A stretch of DNA of 64,000 bases from Blasia pusilla. Lineage: Eukaryota > Marchantiophyta > Marchantiopsida > Blasiales. How positions within the stretch are numbered: the first letter of the stretch is position 1; each line of letters starts with the position of its first letter. Both the position numbers and the translations under genes were made by a program. The DNA is taken from positions 4,030,001-4,094,000 of the forward strand of contig CM114271.1 in assembly GCA_050084515.1 (NCBI GenBank), given 5' to 3'. The notes beneath the pieces were generated by a model. That model was given only the letters and a program-made list of their open reading frames with translations. It had not been told where the DNA came from and ran no database searches. This document shows, in pieces, positions 54,429 through 64,000 of the stretch.

Positions 54429-56257
54429 TATGTTCTTATTTACAAACACCTTTTTTTCTTGAGAAATCATCTTTTTTTATTGACAAATGGTAATAAGAAG
54501 AAAATCTTTTAGTAACATGGGCGACAAGAAAAGTTTTTGTAATTTTATTAATAATCATTTGTCTTGTTTAACATTAGTAGCACTGATGTACATCCCTACT
54601 ACACAATGCATGTAGTTAATAATTTTTAAACTAAAAATTTCTTGGTCTATGTGTTATAAAAAAATATTATCATGCAGCATAAGAGAGATACGTCCAAATC
54701 AAGACTCTACCTTCCCTTAACGATTTAGATCCTTTTAGTATCAATCATTGACAAAGATTATAGAGTTGAAATACACTTAAAAGCACACTTGTGGTATATG
54801 GGATTCCCAAATTATTTTCAACCATTTGCACCATTCTTGTGGAATGTAAGATTACATCTAAAGCCCACCTCATCATCATTTGAAACTAAAATTTCTTCTT
54901 GTACTTCCCTAGTCTTTCATAAATTAGTTCCTCATTCTAAATCCCATTCTAGACTACCATCTTTTCTTTGGAAAATTCTCCATCATGCCTCTTTGTTGTA
55001 GGAAAATAAATTTTGATTCACCTCATTTATAAAAGAAATCTCTCCCTTCTCCTTTAGACCCTCCTCTTCTTATTCCTTATTCCTGATTTATCCTTTCCAA
55101 TTCCGGCATGCTCATTTGAAGGGAAGGATGGGGGGACCCACCTTCCCTCCTTCACTAAGCCCCTCCTAAACAAATATGTGTGGGCACTACTTCTCTCCTT
55201 TCCTTCGTGTTATATTTCAAGTGTTGTTATCTTGCTTCTTAATTGTTTTCAAATGAACAATATTCCTCCATCTTCCTAAATCATTGCTCATTTTAAAATA
55301 CCACCTCGATCATGACCTCAAACTCTCCTCCACCATTTGGAAAACACCCTCAATCTCACCTCCTAATTAAAGTGATTTTTTTAAATTAAAAATTAAAAAA
55401 ATCACCCTCATTAAGGAAATATATATGATCGCTTGGCCTATATTACGCCCCCTTCCTAAACATAAATTCAATACCCCAACCCATACTCTCCCTCATTCAT
55501 GCGGAAAATATTTCATTCCACTTTTTCATTTAGTACGGAGAAATTCACTCCTTCCTATTTCAAAAAAAATTCAATTAGTTGGCTAAAGAGCAACCTTTCA
55601 ACTTAAGGAAGATTGAATCCCTTGAGGTCGAATTCTCAAGGTTGGACCATAATAATAAAATCAAAAGAAACCATCTTTTATTGTATGTAAAACTACAATG
55701 AGCCACATAGAGAGACAATGTCGTCCAATAGTAAGCAATTGTCAATGCAATACACGCGATTAATTAAAAAGTCTAGATAATTTTTATTTAACTTAAGATG
55801 GAATTGAATGAATTAACCTCTGAAATCAATTTTGAGCAATTCCATCGGTTGAGAGGGCAAGTGATCCGATAGGCCAAAAGGGATCAATATCAAGAAGAGA
55901 GGTATTGCAAAATGAAGAAAGGGCTCTCCAATAAAATTAAGAGATTAAAATATTTTTATTTATGAAGAAGTTCATACCATAGAATCTTTGGAGAATGTTT
56001 TTGTAAATAGAATTAATAAGATCACTTATCTTCCAACTTTTAGTTACCTAATCAACGACAAATAAGTACAATCATCTCCCAAGTCACTATTCTAAGGTCT
56101 ATGATCCTCTCATACCTTCAAACTCCTTTCATCTTAACACTTATTGGCAGCACTCTCGATCACTTACCTTTTGAGCCAATAGAATAGTTTGAAATTGATT
56201 TTAAATTATATTTCAAATTTTTGAGATTTAATTTATCATTTTGGAAGGTAATTTGAA
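54429..56257. other. AT-rich intergenic, no gene
   Basis: Low-complexity AT-rich sequence with short open frames only. Nothing supportable beyond the Helitron-like ends on either side. Confidence 0.4.
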
Positions 56258-56283
56258 CATGTGGATTGCACCGACTCCGCTAG
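56258..56283 (+). mobile_element. Degenerate Helitron-like 3' end
   Basis: CATGTGGATTGCACCGACTCC followed by GCTAG and T aligns, with a small gap, to the end at 54401-54428. The hairpin is partly decayed. Confidence 0.4.
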
Positions 56284-56989
56284 TAATATAGATTAGAGAT
56301 CATTTTCCAACATTATCTTTGTTTTAGTTGAAAAAGGAAATAAAGAGGACATTTGTAAACCAAATCATATATGTGAAAGAAGAATCATGTAGGTGTGGAG
56401 TGTTGAGGTTATGGTAATCCACAACCATCTTAGTTGGGCGACTATTTCTATGCACCATTTATTTGCATGCTTGCAACCATATATATGTCTATTTTAGATC
56501 AAAGGAATCTTTTGACATAGATTTGTCCCAAAATTTGATATGCCGATTTCGAGTCTTCAACAGAGTGTCCTAGATTTTCTTCATATACATTTTCCTCGCC
56601 GATTTTTTCTACCCATGCATCGAAATACTAACAAGTAATTTGGAAATTTTCATCCTACTCGTAGATCTAAGAAATCATTCACCTTACTCTCCCTTCCATT
56701 GTCATGCTCATTAAACAAGACTCCATTACCTTCATCACATTACTCTATGGACGACAAATCCCATCGTACATAACATCAACCACCTTTTCTTGAAGTATGT
56801 GACATTCTTTACCTTCTACACCACCTTTTTCTCTTACTCGAATCATTAAAAAAATAAACAAGTGAAATAATATAAGAAAGATCGTGCACATGTAGTACAT
56901 TGACAATGCGGTAGTAGTACATTGCACGTCCATGCGATGCATTGGGTGGATTTTTAAAACACCTCATTGTCTCTCCTAACCCATCCCAT
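56284..56989. other. AT-rich intergenic, no gene
   Basis: No coding or structural feature supported. Confidence 0.4.
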
Positions 56990-57420
56990 GGCCAACCCCT
57001 AACTTCCCTCCTCCTAACCCATCCCATTGCCATTCCCTAATATCTCCTCTCCTAACCCATCCCCTACTATCCCCCCCCCCTTCTAACCAATCCCCATGGC
57101 CAACCCCTAATGTCCCTCCTAACCCATCCCAATTGCCATCCCCTAATATCCCTCCTCCTAACCCATCCCCATCGTCACCCCCTAATATCCCCCCCTCCTA
57201 ACCCATCCCCATGGCCAACCCCTAATTTCCCTCCTCCTAACCCATCCCCATTGCCACCCCCTAATATCCCTCCCCTCCTAACCCATCCCCATTGCCACCC
57301 CCTAATATCCCCCCCTCCTAACCCATCCCCTAATATCCCTCCTCCTAACCCATCCCCATGGCCAACCCTTAATTTCCCTCCTCCTAACCCATCCCCATTG
57401 CCAACCCCTAATATCCGTCA
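56990..57420. repeat. C-rich minisatellite (CCTAACCCATCCCC-type)
   Basis: About eight irregular units of CCTAACCCATCCCCATKGCCAMCCCCTAATNTCCCTC, roughly 50-60 bp each with indels. One strand is strikingly C/T-rich, with almost no G. Units contain CCTAACCC and CCCTAAT, resembling telomere words but not a telomere array. Confidence 0.9.
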
Positions 57421-57495
57421 AGGAGCGTGCCGTACCTTCCACTCTTTGACCTGCAGAGAGCCAGAGCGGCAACAGCGAACTGGTGCGTGAAGAAC

Positions 57496-57620
57496 AGGTA
57501 GAGCTCGCGTCTCAGCATCCATCGTCCGTCTGCAGTTGCTGCTTGGACTGGGGCAGACAGGTAGAGCTTGCGTCTCAGCATCCGTCGTCAGTCTGCAGTT
57601 GCTGCTTGGACTGGATCTTT
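57496..57620. repeat. Tandem duplication, 63-bp period, two copies
   Basis: A unit starting AGGTAGAGCTYGCGTCTCAG and containing GTCTGCAGTTGCTGCTTGGA occurs at 57496 and 57559 with few differences. Confidence 0.9.
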
Positions 57621-57712
57621 GGGAGGCACGGTCATGTGTGCAGAGCGGTAATCGGGCGGGGTCGCCGGGAGCGGGAAAGGGACGGGGCTGAATCTCGAGA
57701 GTGTTTCCCGGA

Positions 57713-57895
57713 GGCTTGAATTCATGATGCATTCCATTCGAAGCCAAAGAATCCTAAACGAATTTCTCCTCCAGTCCAGTTCGGACCATCTCTGGGATCC
57801 AGCGGCTTGAATTCATGATGCATTCCATTCGAAGCCAAAGAATCCTACACGAATTTCTCCTCCAGTACAGTTCGGACCATCTCTGGGATCACGCT
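57713..57895. repeat. Tandem duplication, 92-bp period, two copies
   Basis: GGCTTGAATTCATGATGCAT starts each unit (57713 and 57805); the copies differ at very few positions (e.g. CCTAAACG/CCTACACG). Confidence 0.93.
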
Positions 57896-58639
57896 CTTGG
57901 CAGAAGACGCCCAATCCTATGAACACCCGACGCAGCCGGGTGAGGATGGATGGATGGACTGCAAGAAAAGAAATTGGGAAGGTATGGAAGATACTAAGCC
58001 CTGCCAGCCGGCCAATCCGGCCCCGTCAGCTATGTCATGTCAACGACTGTTGTCAAGAGCCAAGCACAGTTTGGTGCGCTAGACCTTGAAGTGTGGAAAC
58101 AGAGCCCCAGCAATCCCAGACAGACTTCTCCTCCGTTACAATTTGAGTCATTCTTGGCAATCCGAAGTATCTTACCATACGAAGTTGACCGGTAAAGCTA
58201 CATCAATAACTATACTCGCGAGGCGTGCAGAATCGAGTTTCACATACTGAGCCTTTCAGTGTGTGCGTGTGTGTGTGAAGACGAAGAGATTGTAGATAAT
58301 TTAAGGCGAGGTATTTTCAGAGTTCTGCCCATGGCCGCGCTAGCGTATTCATTGGAAAGGGCAAAAAGCATCGCGAAGAGAACCGACGATAACTACCAAC
58401 GGTCAAAAGAATAAAGCGAATAGGATAGAATAACAGCTTGCGATCGAAAGGCTCCGTCGCGAGAGGGCTACGGGAGAAGGAAGATTTGAGAGTGAGGTTT
58501 GAGGTTCGAGGGAATATTGCCTGCAAAGCAAAGAATTCGCCTCTCGATTGCAGAAATTGTGACGATCCGGTAATGCGAGTAGTGCGAATTTCAAAGATGG
58601 AAGAATTTGCACATTTACTGCAAAGCACTCCCGTCGACG

Positions 58640-59160
58640 ACCAGATGGCAGTGCGAGGACAATAAACGAAATGCTAACAAAAGGAAGACTCTCCGCCGAA
58701 AGTAGACAAAGTATCACCAAACGGCACAAGGAAGTACTGCGATTCTTCGCAATTTCGGCATATGAGGTGGTGACATGACTCACCTGAGTTTCGATACACA
58801 ATCCTGCCGGCTCGACGTCAGTTTTACAGGCCAAATGGACGATGCAGAGCACAACACTCCCGTCGAAGAAACGATGGCAGTGGGGGAAAAAAAAGAAAAA
58901 AGCAATGCAAGACGAGAAATGGCCTCCCACGACAGTAGGCAACAAGGTACCATCAAATGACGCACAGAAGTACAGAGATTCTTCGCAATTTCGCCATCGG
59001 GTGGTGATGACGCTCACCTGACTATCAATTCACGAGCTACAACCAAATGCCGCACACCAGTATGGAGATTCTTCGCAATTTCTACACCAGGTGGTGACAA
59101 TGCCCACCCGACAATGGATGATGTAATGCACAATTCTCCCTTTGGAGACGAGATGGCAGT
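58640..59160. repeat. Degenerate repeats downstream of the LHC-like gene
   Basis: GATTCTTCGCAATTTC followed by an AGGTGGTGA-type phrase occurs at 58741, 58977 and 59067; GATGGCAGTG preceded by a CTCCC-type phrase occurs at 58644, 58873 and 59152. Irregular spacing shows old tandem or segmental copying. No gene. Confidence 0.75.
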
Positions 59161-59297
59161 GGGGAGACCATTATCAAAGAACATTCCTCAACTGACAACC
59201 TGATTCAGAGGCGTGGAGTGATAAAGCTACGATCACCATTTCCCTCCACGGGCTAAATGTCTACCTACAGAAGCGGGAATGAAGGAAATCGGGACTA

Positions 59298-59915
59298 CTA
59301 CTCTTTGGGCCACACACTAATCTTCTCCTTCTCGTACTTGACGTAAAGAGCAGCAAGCCCCAGCACGGTGTATACCTGCACGATGAGCGTCCCCGATTCA
59401 TGGTACTGCACAAACGCCTGTCCGGTGGCGAGCTCCACCAAGAGAACGGCTGCAAGCCCCAGCGCTGCGAGGCGCCCATTCAACCTCTCGGTGTAGGGCT
59501 TCATGCCAAGCTCCACAACCAGCCCGTCCGAGACCGGATCCTTCAGCGACACCGGAGGTATGAACACACTACTACCCTTCGCCGGTTTGCTGCTGGCCAT
59601 CATTGACCCTTCCACTCCTTCTTTCCTCGCCTTCCTCGCCTCCGCTTTCTTGCCGCTCCCACTCGTCACCTTCCGCTGCAATCTCGCAAGCCTGGCTTCA
59701 AATTCGTCCCCTCCATCGTCGCCCCCCGCCGCACCATCGGCTTGGCTCTGCGCTTCATCGTCGCCCGCCTGCGCTCGCACTTTGGGCACTCCATAGCTGC
59801 GGCCTGCGCTAGCTATGGAGCTCTTCTTTGCACCCACCGATTGTCGAGTCGAGAACTTGCAAGGGACGCCCGCGATTCCGGACGCCAGAGACAACAAGGA
59901 CGACGGAACCGCCAT
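59298..59915 (-). CDS. Chloroplast LHC-like (LIL/HLIP-type) protein, 205 aa
   Basis: The protein has a Ser/Ala-rich transit peptide without acidic residues for ~50 residues (likely cut near KVRAQAG), then a hydrophilic acidic and basic linker (Asp/Gly-rich 52-70; RLARLQRKVTSGSGKK). A chlorophyll-binding-type helix follows: ERLNGRLAALGLAAVLLVE (143-161) has the E-x-x-N-G-R...E pattern, where Glu, Asn and Arg hold chlorophyll and pair helices. A second hydrophobic segment (TLIVQVYTVLGLAALYV, 176-192) ends in a charged tail. Such LHC-like proteins sit in thylakoids and act in photoprotection or pigment handling. The subgroup (LIL3, SEP or other) cannot be fixed by eye. The frame is intact, the start is the first Met, and GC content is higher than in its surroundings. 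Confidence 0.85.
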   Translation of the reverse strand: MAVPSSLLSLASGIAGVPCKFSTRQSVGAKKSSIASAGRSYGVPKVRAQAGDDEAQSQADGAAGGDDGGDEFEARLARLQRKVTSGSGKKAEARKARKEGVEGSMMASSKPAKGSSVFIPPVSLKDPVSDGLVVELGMKPYTERLNGRLAALGLAAVLLVELATGQAFVQYHESGTLIVQVYTVLGLAALYVKYEKEKISVWPKE

Positions 59916-60169
59916 TGCTCTCAGCTTGCGCTTCTCTCAATCAATCGGCAGCACCCATTCCCAATTCCGAGCGCGTGCAGCCCTTTCGATCCATCAAACA
60001 AACAGATCCCACTTTCGGTCTCCGACCACCATTTTTCTGTGATCGCTACAACTCCAACGATTCTCAGCCTCTCCCCTCTCCTCCCTCGTCCGTCTCCCTC
60101 TGCCTTTTCGTTTTGCCGTCTGCTCCTCCACTTCTCGCCGGTCCTCCCCTTGTGACTCGTCACATCGTA

Positions 60170-60213
60170 ACTTAATTGTGGTACTTCAAAGCGGTTAAGT
60201 ACCACAATTAAGT
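60170..60213. repeat. Perfect 16-bp inverted repeat, 12-nt loop
   Basis: ACTTAATTGTGGTACT and its exact complement flank TCAAAGCGGTTA, about 255 bp upstream of the LHC-like gene. Could be a short insertion remnant or a hairpin; no regulatory role shown. Confidence 0.92.
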
Positions 60214-63158
60214 AATCACGCATTTATGTTTCTTTAGTTCTTTATTTTTAAGTTATCGTCAATTTATACTGTAAAGTAAAACTGCATATATTTTCAGGAG
60301 ATTAACATAAAATAAAAATTTATTTTCATCTTCTAGAAAGTAATTGGTGTAAAACCTTGTCAAGCAGGGGAATGAAAGGATTAACCATGATGGGGACAAA
60401 TTATGATAATACTGAAAACAATTTTTTGTTGTCCAATTGCCAGGTGTCAAACAAGTAGGTGCTTGTGAATCAAGAAGACACTCTTTGATTAGAAGGTCCA
60501 TTTGAGTTCTGAAATACGGGTTCGAATGACTCGTAATTTGGGGGTTACGATTTTAAAAGACCACTCCCTTTCAGATCTATGAATCCCTCGAAATCCTACT
60601 TTGTTTTTTTATAGTGTGTATGAGGGACATATCTTCTAGTATTCTTAAGGAGGACAATTTTTTATTGGCACACAATTCTCATGGAAAAATATTTTAATAG
60701 CACGAGTCAAATATCATCTAAAGAACAAAATAATCTTGAGCTTTTGGGTAGAGGACTCTTGATCCCATGTGCAATATGAGCTATGTCATGGTACACCAAT
60801 CACTAATTATGCTTGAATTATCTTCCAAAGGGCTATTCATCTATGGCACCTTATACTTTAAGCATATGGTCATTCAATCCTAATAATAATAATAAAATGT
60901 AATGATTTCGAATGAATTATTGTTAAAATTTAAATTTATGGGGTTGGAAGGAAAAAGAAATATATTTTTAATGAAGTCTAATCTTGTATATACTAATTGG
61001 AGGATGCAATTTCTAAGGTAGTTGCTCTTCTATTTTAGATGTATCTCTATTCACTCAAAATTAAATTTTTTGTTATATGATGTCCCTATTTCCTTTCGGA
61101 AAAGAGTACTTTGAAATTTGAGAATAGTACGGGGAGTCTTATCTAAGTTATAAAATAGGGATCCGTGCATAGCACACACATGCATGGTAACTCTTACCCG
61201 AGTACTTCCTTAGTTACCAACTTGGACCATATGGCCATTAGTTATAGCCTCCACTTACATTAATGGGTTCGTGTGAGCTTTGAGCAACCCTTGGAGGTGA
61301 AGATATATTTGAACTAATCCACACAATATTATAAGGTTTTACATCTCCATGAAAAGGAAATGGTTACCATTTTCACTTCTTGAAAGTATTCAACAATCTT
61401 TGGGAAATGGATGAAGAATAAAAACAAGACTTGAAATGAAAGGAGAGGGACTCAAAGAGTTTAGAAACACCAAGGCGATACCTAGCACGGGCAAAGAAAA
61501 AAGGGAACCCCTACAACACACTAATGCAATTTTATTTAGGAGAGATTGAGATGAAGGGAAGGTGGAATACTCCCCTTTTTCTTCTTTTTTCCAAATGAGG
61601 AGATAAGGATTGCGATTTTTCCCCTAAATAAAGAAGAAGCTAATAAGAGGGCTTTTTTCAAATTGAAGGTAGTGATATTTTTTTATCCTTAAAATAGCAA
61701 GGTTTGTGTGTTTTTCTCTACCCCTCATTCAAGAAACATCTTTAATTTTTATCAAAGAGGGAAAGTGGGAAAGGTTTTTCTTGTTTTAAAAAATGGGACT
61801 TTACAATATTTATTTTTTCCAGAGGTTTTAATTTTCAACAAGGAAGGGGAAAAAAAAGGATAGATCTTCAACTAGAGAGGATTTCATAAGGAACTTTTTG
61901 CAGTATAGAAACAAAAAACCTTTGAAGTGTTTTATATTTCTTATATGAGAGAAGAATAAATCGGTTTTAATTTTCAATTTAGGAAGGGAAGAGGAAAAAA
62001 AATGAAATCTCAAAAAGGAAGGGAAAGTGAAACTTGGGAGAAATTTTCAACATACACCTTCATAACGAAAGAAATTAAGTCTTTCATTTTTAATAAGGTG
62101 GGGGAAGAGAACTAGGGAATTAAATTTCAATTGCCCTTGAACACAAGATAACAAATAAACAACCTATCAACCTTTTCCAACTGTCTATTTTCCTCCCATG
62201 AGGTAGGGTAGGATAAGGGAAAATGGGACATATGCACAAGATTATCATCACACTAGGGGGACATTAGCTATGGCTTGGAGATCGAAACTCCCAATGAATG
62301 CCATCTCTGAAGCTTTTCAACTCTTTAATTTTCAAAAAAAAAATCATACTAAACCAAAACTGGAATAGAAAAGAGGCTTAAGTAATTATACTCCTTCTGT
62401 TTTGAAATTAAATTTAAATTTAAATTTTTGTAATCTTGATTGAAAATTTGCGAGTCTATTTCATGTTCAATTTATTCTTCCATTATAAAAATAATAATCT
62501 AATTTTTAAATTTTTAAAATTTAAATTTCAAGTTAGTTTTGGAAGGGAAATTATAGATTATTTTGGAGAAATGTGAAAAGATAATAATTTTTTTAAAATA
62601 GTCTTCAAAAGGATGAAAAGAATTTTAATTTTTTCAGAATTTTATTATGAGAATTTATATGGAATTTTTATTAATTGAGAGATAGAAATTGGAAAGCTAA
62701 TGATAATTACTTTTTCTGAATTCTCAATACCAAAATTCTTTATTTTTCAAAATAAAATTTTTTAATTCATACTTACTCATTTTTTATTTTTTTTTATTTT
62801 TTTCAACTCTGAAATTTTAAATCTAAAGAGTTCATAATATTCTCCATTTATGAAGTATTTTCATTTCCACCAATTCATTGGAAAAAATTTTACTAGTGTA
62901 TACTATCAACATGGTAAGAATCTCATTGGAAATAAAAAAAATTCACATGTATTTTTTTTTAAAAGCATCTTAGAAGAGAAAAAAAAAAAAAGAGACTACT
63001 TAATAAAAGTCCATGTAAATCATCGCACTAGTGGGTAATGCTATGTTGGAAGCTACTAAATTGGCTTAACCGATTTAAGAGGGTTAGAGAATATCTTCTC
63101 AACATTCATGGTAAGTGCAGAAATATTAACTAGCAAATAAATTATATGATTATTTATA
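60214..63158. other. AT-rich intergenic; contains a diverged AT-rich repeat
   Basis: No gene supported. Sequence near 62520-62575 (AATTTCAAGTTAGTTTTGG, GGGAAATTATAGATT) is related to the minus strand near 24361-24419, so at least part of 62400-63000 belongs to the AT-rich Helitron-like family. Confidence 0.5.
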
Positions 63159-63346
63159 CTAGTTAGGACCCTAAGGGAACAGAGCAATGCACTCCATGAT
63201 TCCGTAGCCCTAAATGCCCCGTTATGCTACCTGAATGCCCCCTACCCGAATGGCCATGCCACCCATCATACATTTTGGATTCAAAGGACTACTGCTGATA
63301 TCTATGGTGTTGCCATTTGAAATCACTCCTCAAATAATAATATAGA
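63159..63346 (-). mobile_element. Short Helitron-like non-autonomous element (188 bp)
   Basis: On the minus strand it starts TCTATATTATTATTTGAGG and ends GGGTCCTAACTAG before T, like the element at 2807-3013 (TCTATACTATTA... and GGGTCCTAACTAG). A shared interior includes AATCCAAAATGTATG and GGGGGCATTCA. The base before the 5' TC is T rather than A, and the 3' hairpin is weaker. Confidence 0.65.
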
Positions 63347-63633
63347 ATATTATTGGAGAGGATTTTCTCATTTTGAGAGCATCTCTCCTCTTTTTTAACC
63401 CATAGGAACACTCATTGTCTAAGGGAATAGGATCAATTTGAATGAGCAATGGTCCAAAATTCATCATCATACTATTAAGCACGTCAGCTCATTATGAAGA
63501 CAAATGATTAAATGACACGTATCATATTTTTCCATGAAGCCAGTTCATGATGGGTTTTCTTTTAATTTTACCCTACTCTAAGCAGGAAACAAGAATAGGT
63601 AAGATTTTAATAATTATATTATTTACATATTTA
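63347..63633. other. Spacer, no gene
   Basis: A TCATACTATTAAGC phrase near 63468 resembles the Helitron-like 5' ends, but no matching 3' end was found. Confidence 0.35.
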
Positions 63634-64000
63634 TCTATAATATTTAATAAATAAATAATTGAATATAATTAACTCAAATTCAAACATCTTTCCCTTTAAA
63701 TCTTATAGAGTCTCTTTAAATTATATTCTCTTTTCTCATTTGGAAATTTAAAATTACTTTTTCAAAGTTCATGCCAAAAAATTATAATAAAAAATAATTT
63801 AAAGTTTAGTTTTGAGGAAATTTTAATTTTTCTTTTGGGAAAAAATGAAAAGGATAATAGGTCACTAATGGGAAAATAAATTTCTTCAAAATAATAGAAG
63901 ACATATTTTTTCTATAATATTTTTAATTTTCAAGTTAGATTGGGAGAAAATTTTAATCCTTCTTTTGGAAAAAAATTCATCAAAATAAGTGATTTGATTT
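63634..64000 (+). mobile_element. Helitron-like AT-rich element, cut by window end
   Basis: Starts TCTATAATATTTAAT directly after an A (63633). The whole visible length is homologous to the 5' ~365 bp of the minus-strand element at 23415-23947, including CTCAAATTCAAACATC, TAATTTTTCTTTTGGGAAAA and CATCAAAATAAGTGATTT. Its 3' end lies beyond the window. Confidence 0.65.

Noticed and set aside
56990-57420. Interstitial telomere array
   Set aside because: Units are 50-60 bp and irregular; no run of CCCTAAA-type heptamers.
61160-61190. CCGTGCATAGCAC as another Helitron-like 3' hairpin
   Set aside because: The second arm is imperfect and no CTRR end follows at the expected distance.
1-64000. CRISPR arrays, operons, tRNA or rRNA genes
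   Set aside because: No regularly spaced direct repeats with unique spacers, no clustered intact bacterial-type genes, and no complete tRNA cloverleaf or rRNA sequence were seen.

Overview
The window looks like nuclear DNA of a land plant. It carries a LURP-one-related (LOR) gene, a multi-exon STN7/STN8-type plastid protein kinase, a chloroplast-targeted LHC-like protein and a TPR-SET protein. These sit in AT-rich intergenic DNA crowded with plant-type transposons: a Ty3/gypsy chromovirus, hAT elements and Helitron-like elements. No operons, bacterial signals, tRNA or rRNA genes were seen. I cannot name the species. A non-seed plant is possible but not shown.

Layout. 0.9-1.9 kb: LOR gene on the minus strand. 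2.8-9.7 kb: a 207-bp Helitron-like element, a ~315-bp near-palindrome, a diverged duplicated block and a decayed Ty3/gypsy fragment. 9.7-22.3 kb: gene-poor, with hairpins and a broken, partly inverted LOR pseudogene at 14.5-15.1 kb. 22.4-22.8 kb: a small probable mitochondrial protein. 23.4-24.5 kb: Helitron-like AT-rich DNA. 27.5-31.9 kb: the STN-like kinase, for which I give a phase-checked exon model. 34.7-49.3 kb: a nested transposon complex. 50.0-52.5 kb: a 36-bp minisatellite and the TPR-SET gene. 52.5-59.2 kb: AT-rich DNA, then C-rich and tandem repeats. 59.3-59.9 kb: the LHC-like gene. 60-64 kb: AT-rich DNA with two more Helitron-like elements.

The nested complex is the highlight. An apparently complete hAT element (45008-49280, minus strand) has 14-bp terminal inverted repeats starting CA, a near-perfect 8-bp target duplication and a single uninterrupted 743-codon transposase frame. 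Facing it tail to tail is a decayed plus-strand relative (about 34.68-44.57 kb). The relic was split by a ~323-bp short element, which was itself split by a 7.36-kb chromovirus with 1013-bp LTRs and a perfect 5-bp target duplication. A second copy of the ~323-bp element at 20.6 kb shows the empty retrotransposon site. The hAT elements carry a 54-nt tRNA-like fold near the 3' end.

The host genes do not form an evident functional cluster. The kinase and the LHC-like protein would both act at the thylakoid, but they lie 27 kb apart with unrelated sequence between them.
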